DNA of 15,173 nt from an uncultured Clostridia bacterium. Lineage in GTDB: Bacteria; Bacillota; Clostridia; UMGS1810. The stretch's first letter is position 1, and the number at the start of each line of letters is the position of its first letter. The translations under genes were made by a program, and so were the position numbers. Positions 6,079 to 13,563 of this stretch are shown piece by piece. The notes under the pieces were generated by a model that was not told the origin of the DNA, did not search any database, and saw only the letters and a program-made list of their open reading frames with translations. Location: contig CAKSFP010000045.1 in assembly GCA_934454585.1 (NCBI GenBank), positions 1 through 15,173 of the forward strand. The letters are read 5' to 3'.

Positions 6079-6761
6079 GTGACGCAAGCAGAATACTTGT
6101 CGTGGACGACGACAAAAATATATGCGAACTGGTGAGACTGTATCTTAAAAAGGACGGATACGATGTGATTACCGCGAATGACGGTCATGCGGCGCTTAAG
6201 GTATTCCGCGAGAATAAACTTGCCGCGGTGATACTCGACATCATGCTGCCGGGAATAGACGGCATAGATGTGCTCAAAGAGATGCGAAAGACGAGCAGTA
6301 TCCCTGTCATCATGCTCACAGCCAAGGGTGAGACGCTTGACAAGGTACTCGGATTGGAACTCGGTGCAGACGACTACATGGTAAAGCCGTTTGAACCGAA
6401 CGAACTTATGGCGAGGGTAAAGGCGGTGCTGCGACGCTCCGAGCCGAAAGAGGAGAAGAAGAACGAAGTCTCCTTCCCCAAGCTTAACATAAACATGGAT
6501 ACCTTTGAACTGAAGCTTGACGGCGAGGTGGTGAAGGTGCCTCCGAAGGAACTTGAACTGCTGTACTTCCTCTGTTCTCACCCGAACAAGGTTTTCACGC
6601 GCGATCAGCTGCTTGACGAGGTATGGGGATATGAATTTTTCGGTGACAGCCGCACTATAGATGTGCACATAAAGCGTCTGCGCGAGAAGATAGAAAAATA
6701 TTCCGACCTGTGGGAGCTCAAGACCGTGTGCCGCGTCGGCTACAAATTTGAGGTGAAGTGA
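6075..6761 (+). CDS. OmpR/PhoB-family response regulator
   Basis: A 228-residue two-domain regulator. The receiver (about 5-118) has the acidic pocket Asp11-13, phospho-acceptor Asp55 in 'VILDIMLPG', Thr82 and Lys104 in 'MVKPFEP'. The winged-helix output domain (about 130-228) has the typical 'FTRDQLLDEVWGYEFFGDSR' and 'VDVHIKRLR'-like segment ('IDVHIKRLREKI') and ends 'VCRVGYKFE'. Such proteins bind tandem direct repeats of about 11 bp when phosphorylated. It overlaps ytvI by 4 bp and is followed after 1 base by its partner kinase. Likely target: the htrA promoter 1.7 kb downstream, which has three 11-bp-spaced boxes. That link is inference. Confidence 0.94.
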   Translation: MSDASRILVVDDDKNICELVRLYLKKDGYDVITANDGHAALKVFRENKLAAVILDIMLPGIDGIDVLKEMRKTSSIPVIMLTAKGETLDKVLGLELGADDYMVKPFEPNELMARVKAVLRRSEPKEEKKNEVSFPKLNINMDTFELKLDGEVVKVPPKELELLYFLCSHPNKVFTRDQLLDEVWGYEFFGDSRTIDVHIKRLREKIEKYSDLWELKTVCRVGYKFEVK

Positions 6762-6762
6762 G

Positions 6763-8181
6763 TTGAAAAAGAGTATTCTCAAAAGTATGCTCATAGGCAG
6801 CGCGACTGTGGTTATGATGACTTTTGTTATCATGACGCTTGTGTTCACCCGATATGTGGAGACAAACGCCATAAGGCAAAAGACTGAGCTGCTCAGCAAC
6901 AATGTGGTGCGCATAGGCGAGATATCGCGCGTGGCGCTTGCCAATCAGTCAACAAACATGAATATAATCTACCGCACTATGATAGACAACATCTCGTACA
7001 ACCTCGATGCGTCCGTCATAGTGTTCGATACCGACGGCAGAATAATCACCGTGTCGGGTCTGAGCAAGGATAAGTATATAAACCGCACCTTAAAGGCGGA
7101 TGTGTACAAACCCGTCATAGCCGGTCACGAAGTGAGCGGCACAGGATTGCTGGACGGGCTGTTTGACGGGCAGTCCATGCTCACCGTGGGCGCACCGCTA
7201 AAGAGCAACGGTGAAGTGTTCGCCGGGGTATTCCTCTGTCAGCCGGTGCCGGACATCAAGAGCACATACAACGGTATGTTCAACGAAATCCTCGCCATGA
7301 TGCTGCTGTCGATGTTCATCTCCATGATACTGTTCTATGTGATATCAAAGAAGATCACAACGCCGATCCATCGCATGAACGAGGCTGTAAACGAGTTTGC
7401 CAAGGGCGATTTTTCGCGTCGGGTGGAGTATGACGAGAGAGACGAGCTGGGCGAGCTTGCCGCCAACATCAACAACATGGCAAAGAGCCTGGATAATCTG
7501 GAAAAAATGCGTTCAAGCTTCGTGTCCGATGTGTCGCATGAGCTGCGCACGCCTATGACATCCATATCCGGCTTTGTGGAGGGAATCCTTGACGGAACTA
7601 TCAGCGATGAGGACAGAGACAGATATCTCGAAATAGTCCTCTCCGAGAGCAAGCGGCTCTCACGGCTCGTGACGGATCTGCTGAGTCTGAGCCGAATGGA
7701 GAACGGCGAGACGCCGCTCAACATATCCGAGTTCGACATAAACGACCTTGCGTGCCAGGCACTTATAAAATTTGAAAAGCAGATAGATGAAAAACACCTT
7801 GACATAGAGACGGACATCCCCGACGACAGGTGCATGGTGAGGGCGGACAAGGATGCCATAACCCAGGTGCTGATAAATCTGCTTAACAACGCCATGAAGT
7901 TTACGCCGGACGGCGGAAAGATATCCGTCCGCATATGGACTCATCAGATAAGGGCGTATGTGGAGATAAAAAATACCGGCCACGGCATAGAAAAAGAGAA
8001 ACTCGACTTTATCTGGGACAGATTTTACAAGGCGGACAAGTCGCGCAGCATGGACAGGAGCGGTTTCGGACTTGGACTTTATATAGTGAAGAACATCATT
8101 GCGCGCCACGACGAAAAGATATGGGCTGACAGCGTGGTGGACGAATACACTTCGTTCACATTTTCACTGCGGCTTGCCTAG
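6763..8181 (+). CDS. HAMP-domain sensor histidine kinase
   Basis: A 472-residue membrane kinase. It has TM1 at about 8-29, an extracellular sensing domain (30-172), TM2 at 173-195, HAMP (196-248) with 'RDELGELAANINNMAKSL', HisKA with phospho-acceptor His259 in 'SDVSHELRTPMTSI', and HATPase_c with an N-box (372-376, 'NLLNN'), 'NTGHGI' at 404-409 and 'GFGLGLYIVKNI' at 434-445. The G1 box has Asn404 where Asp is common; this 'NTG/NSG' form occurs in many Firmicutes kinases and need not mean loss of activity. The start is TTG at 6763, with GAGGTG seven bases upstream, one base after the regulator's stop. The external domain suggests sensing of cell-envelope or extracytoplasmic conditions. Confidence 0.92.
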   Translation: MKKSILKSMLIGSATVVMMTFVIMTLVFTRYVETNAIRQKTELLSNNVVRIGEISRVALANQSTNMNIIYRTMIDNISYNLDASVIVFDTDGRIITVSGLSKDKYINRTLKADVYKPVIAGHEVSGTGLLDGLFDGQSMLTVGAPLKSNGEVFAGVFLCQPVPDIKSTYNGMFNEILAMMLLSMFISMILFYVISKKITTPIHRMNEAVNEFAKGDFSRRVEYDERDELGELAANINNMAKSLDNLEKMRSSFVSDVSHELRTPMTSISGFVEGILDGTISDEDRDRYLEIVLSESKRLSRLVTDLLSLSRMENGETPLNISEFDINDLACQALIKFEKQIDEKHLDIETDIPDDRCMVRADKDAITQVLINLLNNAMKFTPDGGKISVRIWTHQIRAYVEIKNTGHGIEKEKLDFIWDRFYKADKSRSMDRSGFGLGLYIVKNIIARHDEKIWADSVVDEYTSFTFSLRLA

Positions 8182-8223
8182 TGCGAAATTTGTGCACCGT
8201 CTCGTGGTGGTATCGTCTCGGGA

Positions 8224-8286
8224 GTGTATATTATATTTTGAAAACACACGCACTACTGCTATCGGTTTTCAAAATATAATATACAC
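8224..8286. repeat. 22-bp perfect inverted repeat downstream of the kinase
   Basis: The arm at 8224-8245 (starting GTGTATATTATA) pairs without mismatch with 8265-8286 around a 19-base loop. It begins 43 bases after the kinase stop. The right arm runs into CCCCCTCGCCT, with no T-run, so it is not an ordinary terminator. The sequences just outside the arms (CTCGGGAG on the left, CCCCCTCGCCT on the right) recur at the other large inverted repeats of this window (9939-10127 and 15017-15092), so they appear to be one family. Confidence 0.85.
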
Positions 8287-8321
8287 CCCCTCGCCTCTGT
8301 GCGGAATTTGCGTCCGTGCGT

Positions 8322-8386
8322 GAGGCTCCCCTGTGCAAGGGGAGCTGTCATTCGGTTTGATTCAAACCGAATGACTGAGGGGTTGT
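8322..8386. repeat. double-hairpin intergenic repeat of gut-Clostridia type
   Basis: GCTCCCC (8325-8331) pairs with GGGGAGC (8339-8345). A second, nearly perfect palindrome follows at 8347-8375, with 14-bp arms around a single T, built on CATTCGGTTTGA. It closes with TGAGGGGTTGT. The pattern 'GGCTCCCC..GGGGAGCTGTCA..TGACTGAGGGGTTGT' is one I recognise as an abundant intergenic repeat in gut Ruminococcaceae-like genomes. That recognition is from memory, not a search. Confidence 0.65.
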
Positions 8387-8417
8387 AAAATCTTGCAATT
8401 TAATATTTTAAGATTTT

Positions 8418-8444
8418 TCACATTTTATTCACACTTTATTCAAA
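8418..8444 (+). promoter_or_regulatory. three 11-bp-spaced boxes, candidate response-regulator site of htrA
   Basis: TCACA at 8418-8422, TCACA at 8429-8433 and TCAAA at 8440-8444 start exactly 11 bp apart, within the longer repeat TTTATTCACAC/TTTATTCAAAT. One helical turn between direct repeats is the arrangement bound by OmpR/PhoB-type regulators. They lie just upstream of, and partly overlap, the -35 region of htrA. The regulator encoded at 6075-6761 is the obvious candidate. Confidence 0.5.
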
Positions 8445-8464
8445 TCGATGTGTTATTATATAAT
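8435..8464 (+). promoter_or_regulatory. htrA promoter
   Basis: TATAAT at 8459-8464 matches the consensus -10. The best -35, TTTATT at 8435-8440 with an 18-bp spacer, is poor and coincides with the third 11-bp box, as expected for a promoter helped by an activator. The start point would be near 8471, about 30 bases before the ATG. Confidence 0.55.
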
Positions 8465-8502
8465 CACAGAAAGGAAATAAAGGTGTTCAGGAGGTTTTAA
8501 CA

Positions 8503-9822
8503 ATGGATGAATTCAAATGGTACAACGATGATTTCCAGAATAACAGTCAAAACTTTAAGGATTCCGAAAATCACGAAAATTATGGAAATGAAAATTCTGC
8601 GGAGCAGGCTCCGAAGAAGAAAAAAATAAATTTCAATTTCTTTAAGAACAAAAAGAAGGCGGCAACGGTTGCACTCGCAGTTGTGCTTGCCGGGGTTGTG
8701 TCGGTATCGGGTTATTCGCTCGCGACAAATCGAAGCGGCGGCTCGGATATGTCGGCGGCACTCAAGACCAACCTTTCCACCACGGTGTCGGACGGCGGCA
8801 ACGCATCCAAGGACACCAACACGGCGCAGAACCTGGTGTCGTCATCGGACAGAAAGGTGTACACAACGCCTGAGATAGTCGATATGGTCGGTCCGGCAGT
8901 TGTGGGAGTCATCAACAAGACGACTTACACCAACCCATATGCAGGGCTCTACGGAGCACAGGGCGGCAATTCGTCACAGGAGGTTGAACAGGGCAGCGGT
9001 TCGGGCGTAATCATCAGCGAGGACGGCTACATCGTTACCAACAACCATGTTATCGAGGGCGCGACCGAGATCGGCGTTATCCTCAACACGGGCGATCAGT
9101 ACACCGCAAAGCTTGTCGGCAATGATTCCAAGACAGACCTTGCCGTGCTCAAGATAGATGCAAGCGGACTCACATATGCAAAACTCGGCTCAAGTTCCGA
9201 TCTGCGTGTGGGCGACACGGCGATTGCCATAGGCAATCCGCTCGGTCAGGAGTTCGCCGGAACAACAACCCAGGGTATCATCAGCGGACTTAACCGATCC
9301 GTTACCATAGCCAACAAGACTCTTAACCTGATTCAGACAGACGCGGCAATCAACCCCGGAAACTCCGGCGGTGCGCTTGTCAACGCATACGGCGAGGTCA
9401 TCGGCATAAACACGGCAAAGATTTCGTCATCGCAGTATGAGGGTCTCGGATTCTCAATTCCGATTGATGACGCAAAGCCGATTATAGAGGACCTCATATC
9501 CAACGGCTATGTGACAGGCAGACCTGTTATCGGAATTGCCGGCAGAGCTGTGACCGAGCAGGACGCAAAGGCATACAACCTCAAAGTCGGCGTGTATGTA
9601 GTCAGCATGACGGCTGATTCGCCGGCATATATGGCAGGCATAAAGATTGGTGATATCATCACGGAATGTGACGGCACCAAGATAGAAACAGTGGATAATC
9701 TCAATGAGATTAAGAATAAGCACAAAGTCGGCGATACCCTAACACTCAAGGTGTACAGACAGGATAAATTCGTTGACATCAAACTGGTGCTCGGAGAGGA
9801 AACTCCGTCAACAAACAATTGA
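8503..9822 (+). CDS. htrA: HtrA/DegP-family membrane-anchored serine protease with PDZ domain
   Basis: A 439-residue protein. A charged cytosolic N-terminus (1-52, ending in a KNKKK stretch) leads into one transmembrane helix (about 53-75), then a low-complexity linker, a trypsin-like protease domain (about 122-335) and one PDZ domain (about 342-430). The catalytic triad is intact: His182 in 'VTNNHVIEGA', Asp212 in 'KTDLAVLKI' and Ser288 in 'NPGNSGGAL'. Such proteases degrade misfolded proteins outside the membrane. ATG at 8503 has AGGAGG eight bases upstream. In Bacillus (CssRS) and Streptococcus (CiaRH), htrA is induced by a two-component system. Here an OmpR-type pair lies immediately upstream, and the promoter has three regulator-like boxes. 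Confidence 0.95.
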   Translation: MDEFKWYNDDFQNNSQNFKDSENHENYGNENSAEQAPKKKKINFNFFKNKKKAATVALAVVLAGVVSVSGYSLATNRSGGSDMSAALKTNLSTTVSDGGNASKDTNTAQNLVSSSDRKVYTTPEIVDMVGPAVVGVINKTTYTNPYAGLYGAQGGNSSQEVEQGSGSGVIISEDGYIVTNNHVIEGATEIGVILNTGDQYTAKLVGNDSKTDLAVLKIDASGLTYAKLGSSSDLRVGDTAIAIGNPLGQEFAGTTTQGIISGLNRSVTIANKTLNLIQTDAAINPGNSGGALVNAYGEVIGINTAKISSSQYEGLGFSIPIDDAKPIIEDLISNGYVTGRPVIGIAGRAVTEQDAKAYNLKVGVYVVSMTADSPAYMAGIKIGDIITECDGTKIETVDNLNEIKNKHKVGDTLTLKVYRQDKFVDIKLVLGEETPSTNN

Positions 9823-9862
9823 TTTACCATCTCTCTCTTTTTTCAATAGATTTCCCCCTTTG

Positions 9863-9895
9863 AAACGGCGGTGTGCACTCGGCACATCGCTGTTT
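9863..9895 (+). terminator. hairpin after htrA, probable terminator
   Basis: AAACGGCGGTGTGC (9863-9876) pairs with GCACATCGCTGTTT (9882-9895) as a 14-bp stem with two G-U wobbles and a 5-base loop. The T-run after it is only three bases long, so termination may be incomplete. The wobbles fit only plus-strand RNA, supporting a role at the end of the htrA message. Confidence 0.5.
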
Positions 9896-9938
9896 CTATG
9901 TGTGCCGTTCCGCAAAGATTGTGTATTGGCTCGGTCAA

Positions 9939-10127
9939 GGTATATTTTATTATGCACGCACAAAGGTATGTGCCGTCTGTGTATGTGTTTTTTATTCTTG
10001 TCTCCTCAGACAGCAGTGCAGTAGCGCTGAACTCGTCGCCTAAGAATAAAAAACACATACACATCCTTTGACGGAATACTTTCTACGCACATTGCGCAGA
10101 ACTCGCTCACAAAAAATAAAATATACC
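9939..10127. repeat. nested inverted repeats
   Basis: An outer pair, GGTATATTTTATT (9939-9951) and AATAAAATATACC (10115-10127), encloses an inner perfect 21-bp pair (9979-9999 and 10042-10062, arm starting GTGTATGTGTTT) around a 42-base loop. The outer flanks (CTCGGTCAAG left, CCCCCCTCGCCT right) match those of the inverted repeats at 8224-8286 and 15017-15092. No gene is supported between 9823 and about 10137; the short frames here are by-products of the symmetry. Confidence 0.8.
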
Positions 10128-10136
10128 CCCCCTCGC

Positions 10137-10322
10137 CTATGAGATAGATTCTTTTCTTTTAATGAATCTTCCATCAAGGCGGTAGGTGTCGATGACCTCA
10201 TCGCCCTCAAGGAGAAGGCTTTGCAATACGCACAAATCAACACCTGACAATCCGAAACTTTTATCTGAGACATAGACATTTTTTATTTTACTTTCAAAGG
10301 CAGCACTGCTGTACTTCTTCAC
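10137..10322 (-). pseudogene. short unidentified open frame, possibly a gene remnant
   Basis: The minus strand is open for 61 codons and reads protein-like in its second half ('KSFGLSGVDLCVLQSLLLEG' and then 'DEVIDTYRLDGRFIKRKE'). Its first 15 codons lie opposite the toxin remnant on the plus strand, so any real protein probably began elsewhere. I do not recognise the family and see no ribosome site. It may be the 3' end of a gene cut off at about 10270-10280 by the rearrangement that also truncated the toxin. Confidence 0.2.
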
Positions 10323-10415
10323 GGATATACAAAAAAGACGGAAAAGGCTTCGACATCCGAACTTGATAAGGCAATGAGATATAAAGAGGACTATGAAAGA
10401 AGGTGTGATGAATGA
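10278..10415 (+). pseudogene. RelE/HigB-type toxin, C-terminal remnant
   Basis: The plus frame reads 'IFYFTFKGSTAVLLHGYTKK', then 'TEKASTSELDKAMRYKEDYE' and 'RRCDE', to TGA at 10413-10415. This is the C-terminal half of RelE/HigB-family (phage-derived Gp49-like) toxins, where 'LLHGF.KKT.K.P..EI.KA..YK.DYE.R' is typical. The frame has a TGA at 10266-10268 and no start, so about 60-70 N-terminal residues are gone. The stop overlaps the antitoxin ATG by 4 bp, the normal layout for toxin-first HigBA-like pairs. The toxin is almost surely inactive. Confidence 0.75.
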
Positions 10416-10696
10416 GCAAAGCCGGTGTAAAGTTTTCTGAAGTTAAGGATTTGCTTATGAAAGATGCTGAATTCAAAAGCGAATACGAAAAATTAAAACC
10501 GAGATATGATGTTATATCACAAATTATCGAGGAACGGGACAAACAAAAGATAACGCAAGAAGAATTGGCACTGAGGGTGGGTACTCAAAAGTCAAATATA
10601 TCCCGACTTGAGAGCGGAACATATAATCCCTCACTGGATTTTTTGATAAAGGTAGCCCATTCGCTCGGCAAGGAAATGCAGATAGTATTAAAATAA
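10412..10696 (+). CDS. HigA-like antitoxin, XRE-family HTH protein
   Basis: A 94-residue protein. The N-terminal 30 residues ('KFSEVKDLLMKDAEFKSEYE') are typical of antitoxins that follow RelE/HigB toxins. The Cro/C1-type HTH covers about 34-90 ('ITQEELALRVGTQKSNISRL', 'ESGTYNPSLDFLIKVAHSLG'). It normally binds both toxin and its own promoter. Here its toxin is truncated, so it is an orphan antitoxin. It may be kept as a regulator or as protection against a related toxin elsewhere. AAGGTG lies a few bases before ATG 10412. Confidence 0.88.
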   Translation: MSKAGVKFSEVKDLLMKDAEFKSEYEKLKPRYDVISQIIEERDKQKITQEELALRVGTQKSNISRLESGTYNPSLDFLIKVAHSLGKEMQIVLK

Positions 10697-10699
10697 AGC

Positions 10700-10732
10700 A
10701 AAGCCTGTTGATGAAAAATCATCAGGCTTTTT
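10700..10732 (+). terminator. terminator of the antitoxin gene
   Basis: AAAGCCT (10700-10706) and GATG pair with CATC and AGGCTTT, followed by a T-run, right after the antitoxin stop. It is very similar to the terminator at 12146-12181. The following stretch, 10733-10887, is AT-rich and holds nothing recognisable. Confidence 0.8.
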
Positions 10733-10887
10733 GTCAACAACTTCAAACCCTAAAAAGAGAAAAAAGACATTATGACAAATTGCAAATAACATTTAACTGA
10801 TTATCGATAAATATAATCAATCAAAGTTGGAATAATAGTATAAACAAGTTTAATATAAAACGAAAGTTGGAAATGCATTTCAAACTA

Positions 10888-10916
10888 TTGACCGATTATA
10901 ACGAATGTGATATAAT
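10888..10916 (+). promoter_or_regulatory. promoter of the AAA_14/DUF4143 gene
   Basis: TTGACC (10888-10893) and TATAAT (10911-10916) with a 17-bp spacer, followed 25 bases later by the ATG at 10941. The ATPase is thus a single-gene unit between this promoter and its own terminator. Confidence 0.8.
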
Positions 10917-10940
10917 AGTTCCAAGAAAGGCGGTGATAAA

Positions 10941-12137
10941 ATGATACAAAGAACCGAATATTTGAATTTTCTGACGGAGTGGCGCGAGAAAAATATAATA
11001 AAGGTTGTAACCGGGATCCGACGCTGCGGAAAATCAACACTGTTTGAATTGTATAAAGAAAAATTACTTGAAAGCGGAGTCGGCGAAGAACAAATAATAT
11101 CCTTGAATTTTGAAGATGTGGAGTATGAGCCGCTTTGTGAGTACAAGGCTTTGTATGAATATGTTAAATCCAAAATGATAAGCGGAAAAATGAATTACAT
11201 TTTTCTTGATGAAATACAACATGTGCAAAAATATGAAAAAGCGGTTGACAGCCTGTTTATTCAAAAGAATGCAGATGTATATATCACCGGTTCAAACGCC
11301 TACTTTATGTCGGGCGAACTTGCAACATTGCTTTCGGGGAGATATGTGGAACTTAAGATGCTTCCGCTGTCATTTAAGGAATATGTGAGTGCATTTGACG
11401 AAGGCAGAAACCTTGAGGAACTTTACCGAAATTATGTGTATAACAGTTCTTTTCCGTATACGGTAAGTCTGAACGACAGGAGAAATATTTATGCTTATCT
11501 GGACGGATTGTATAATACAGTCGTGCTGAATGATATTGTCGAGAGAAAACATATCAGCGATCCGGCTATGCTGAAAAGCGTTATCAAGTTTATGTTTGAT
11601 AATATCGGAAGCACCTGCTCTGCCAAAAAAATTGCGGATACAATGACAAGCGCGGGGAGAAAGATTTCAAATCATACGGTTGAAAACTACCTGGAGGGCA
11701 TTACGGACAGTCTGCTTATGTACCGTGTCGGAAGATATGACATAAAGGGCAAAGAGCACTTGCGTTTGCTCGACAAATATTATCTTGCGGATGTGGGTTT
11801 GAGATATTATTTGCTCGGAACGGCAAATGTCGACATGGGGCATATTTTGGAGAATGTTATATATCTTGAACTGCTGCGAAGGGGGTATAAAGTCTTTGTC
11901 GGAAAATCCGGCTCGGCAGAGGTTGATTTTGTCGCACAGGATTGTGACGGAAATATTGAGTATTATCAGGTCGCATGGTCTGTGAGAGACGAAAAAACAT
12001 TGAAACGCGAGTTGGAATCGTTGGATATTATTGCGGATCACAATCCCAAGTATCTTATTACAATGGATAACGATCCGCCTATATCATATAACGGGATAAA
12101 ACAAAAGTATGCTCTCTCATGGTTGCTGGAAAAATAA
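10941..12137 (+). CDS. AAA_14 ATPase with DUF4143 domain
   Basis: A 398-residue ATP-binding protein. The N-terminal AAA domain has Walker A 'GIRRCGKST' at 25-33, Walker B 'YIFLDEIQ' at 86-93, a sensor-like 'TGSNA' at 116-120 and 'LLSGRYVEL' after it. The C-terminal DUF4143 half (about 205-375) has a winged-helix part and a degraded PD-(D/E)XK-like fold: 'ILENVIYLELLRRGYKVFVG', 'AEVDFV' and 'YYQVAW', where a nuclease would have Lys. The function of this family is not established. Its members are common, often strain-variable, and scattered in mobile regions. It is more AT-rich than the core operon. ATG at 10941 has AAAGGCGGTGA just upstream. Confidence 0.9.
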   Translation: MIQRTEYLNFLTEWREKNIIKVVTGIRRCGKSTLFELYKEKLLESGVGEEQIISLNFEDVEYEPLCEYKALYEYVKSKMISGKMNYIFLDEIQHVQKYEKAVDSLFIQKNADVYITGSNAYFMSGELATLLSGRYVELKMLPLSFKEYVSAFDEGRNLEELYRNYVYNSSFPYTVSLNDRRNIYAYLDGLYNTVVLNDIVERKHISDPAMLKSVIKFMFDNIGSTCSAKKIADTMTSAGRKISNHTVENYLEGITDSLLMYRVGRYDIKGKEHLRLLDKYYLADVGLRYYLLGTANVDMGHILENVIYLELLRRGYKVFVGKSGSAEVDFVAQDCDGNIEYYQVAWSVRDEKTLKRELESLDIIADHNPKYLITMDNDPPISYNGIKQKYALSWLLEK

Positions 12138-12145
12138 AACACCGA

Positions 12146-12181
12146 AAAAAGCCTGTTGATGAAAAAATCAGCAGGCTTTTT
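12146..12181. terminator. bidirectional terminator between convergent genes
   Basis: AAAAAGCCTG (12146-12155) pairs with CAGGCTTTTT (12172-12181), and TGAT/ATCA extends the stem inside. T-runs occur on both strands. It serves the ATPase (stop 12137) on the plus strand and the decarboxylase-like gene (stop 12199) on the minus strand. Confidence 0.88.
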
Positions 12182-12198
12182 GTTATGCACATCATCAA

Positions 12199-13563
12199 TC
12201 ACGGGCGGAAAATCTGCACAACCACCGCACATTCCTCAACGCCGTAATACTTCATGCACTTTGCCGTGTCTTCGTCTATAATCTCTCCGCACACCGCAAG
12301 CGGTATTGCCGGGGGGCAGCTTATGACGGACGCGGCGCACACTCTGCCGATGCACCTGTCAACCGGCAAAACCTCGCTCGGGGCAAGCAGTGCCTCCCGG
12401 GGTGTCATTGCCGCTTTCGGGAAACACCGCGGCGGTTCTTCCGCCTGTTTTGGCTCTCTGCGCGGCAGTGAGCAGATCACATCGGCGCATCTTAGCGCAT
12501 CGTCTGCACGAAACGGCGAGAGCATGAGCACCGCAAAGTCGGAATCATAGTATTCGGGATAGATGTTGTTTGATTTTAATATCTCTGCCGTCTCCCGTCC
12601 GTCATAGCCGAAAGACTTGGGCGCAACGGTGATTTTCAGCGGTTCGCCGCAGATTATGTCTATGCCTCGTGCGCTTATCCTCTGTCTGATTTCATCAAAT
12701 ATCGGCAGCGACTCGCAGAGCGCCGCCGCATATTCGCCCATGCGTGCGTTCGCCGCGTCGAGCGACTGCAATATGAGGTATGACGGACTGCTTGAACCGA
12801 AAATCGACATCGCCGTCTTTGCCTTTTCTGCAAAAATTTTCGGCGCATTTTCGTTTATGTGCAGATAAGCGCCGCCGGTAATCACCGGGAGGGTCTTATG
12901 TGCGGAATCACAGCAGATGTCCGCTCCGAGGTCACAGGGGTGGAGCGATCTCGGCAAAAATTTGAGATATGCGCCGTGAGCATTGTCTATTGCGAGGATG
13001 ACTCCGTGTTTTTTGCAAATCTTCGATACGGCGGCGAGGTCGGACATTCCGCCGAGGTAATCGGGGCTTGTGAGATAGAGCGCCGCGGGGTGATATCTGC
13101 GAATCATTTCATCAAGCCGCTGCTCGTCATCGGCAGTTAGCCGACAACTGTGGAATGTGCCGCCGAGAGGAAATATCCACTTGACATCTGCGCCGACGAG
13201 TGCCGCTGCGTTTACAAATGCTCTGTGGGCGTTGCGCCCCGCCAGGATGAGCGGTTTTTTGCTCTCACTCTTGCTCTTGTTCTGATCTGCGGCGTATTGA
13301 GCAATCAGCCACAGCATGGCTTGAATACAAAGTGTAGAACCTCCGGCGGAGTAGAGCGTGTGCGCACCGAAAAGTGCCGAGGCGTTTTCCTCGCTCTCGG
13401 CTATTATTCCGCCCGGCGCGAACAGCTCGTCCGCGCCGTCTATCTCCGTTATGTCATATTGCTCAAACCCGAGGATATCAGCACCCTTGTGACCGGGCAT
13501 ATGCATCCTGACAGGGCGGCTTGCCGCGTAATTTCGCACAAAATCACATATGGGTGTGTTCAT
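12199..13563 (-). CDS. PLP-dependent Orn/Lys/Arg decarboxylase-family protein
   Basis: A 454-residue fold-type I PLP enzyme of the Orn/Lys/Arg decarboxylase (SpeA/Cad-like) group. It opens with 'RPVRMHMPGHKG' at 17-27, the hallmark of the group. 'YSAGGSTLCIQAM' (71-83) binds the cofactor phosphate, 'AIDNAHGAYL' (191-200) carries Asp193 and His196, and 'DSAHKTLPVITGGAYLH' holds the Schiff-base Lys223. The C-terminal decarboxylase domain is short and the N-terminal wing domain is absent, as in the short Gram-positive branch. Substrate (lysine, arginine, ornithine or other) is not decidable. Its ATG overlaps the scfB stop by one base (TAATG), so the two genes form an operon with coupled translation. 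Confidence 0.88.
   Translation of the reverse strand: MNTPICDFVRNYAASRPVRMHMPGHKGADILGFEQYDITEIDGADELFAPGGIIAESEENASALFGAHTLYSAGGSTLCIQAMLWLIAQYAADQNKSKSESKKPLILAGRNAHRAFVNAAALVGADVKWIFPLGGTFHSCRLTADDEQRLDEMIRRYHPAALYLTSPDYLGGMSDLAAVSKICKKHGVILAIDNAHGAYLKFLPRSLHPCDLGADICCDSAHKTLPVITGGAYLHINENAPKIFAEKAKTAMSIFGSSSPSYLILQSLDAANARMGEYAAALCESLPIFDEIRQRISARGIDIICGEPLKITVAPKSFGYDGRETAEILKSNNIYPEYYDSDFAVLMLSPFRADDALRCADVICSLPRREPKQAEEPPRCFPKAAMTPREALLAPSEVLPVDRCIGRVCAASVISCPPAIPLAVCGEIIDEDTAKCMKYYGVEECAVVVQIFRP

Noticed and set aside
5535..6944. 469-codon open frame on the minus strand
   Set aside because: It spans opposite the ends of ytvI, the response regulator and the kinase start, with no motifs and no ribosome site.
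7963..8004. Kinase with Asn instead of Asp in the G1 box considered as a dead ATP site
   Set aside because: This NTG/NSG form is usual in many Firmicutes kinases, and the N-box and G2 box are intact.
8224..8286. Inverted repeat considered as the operon terminator
   Set aside because: The right arm is followed by CCCCC, with no T-run on either strand.
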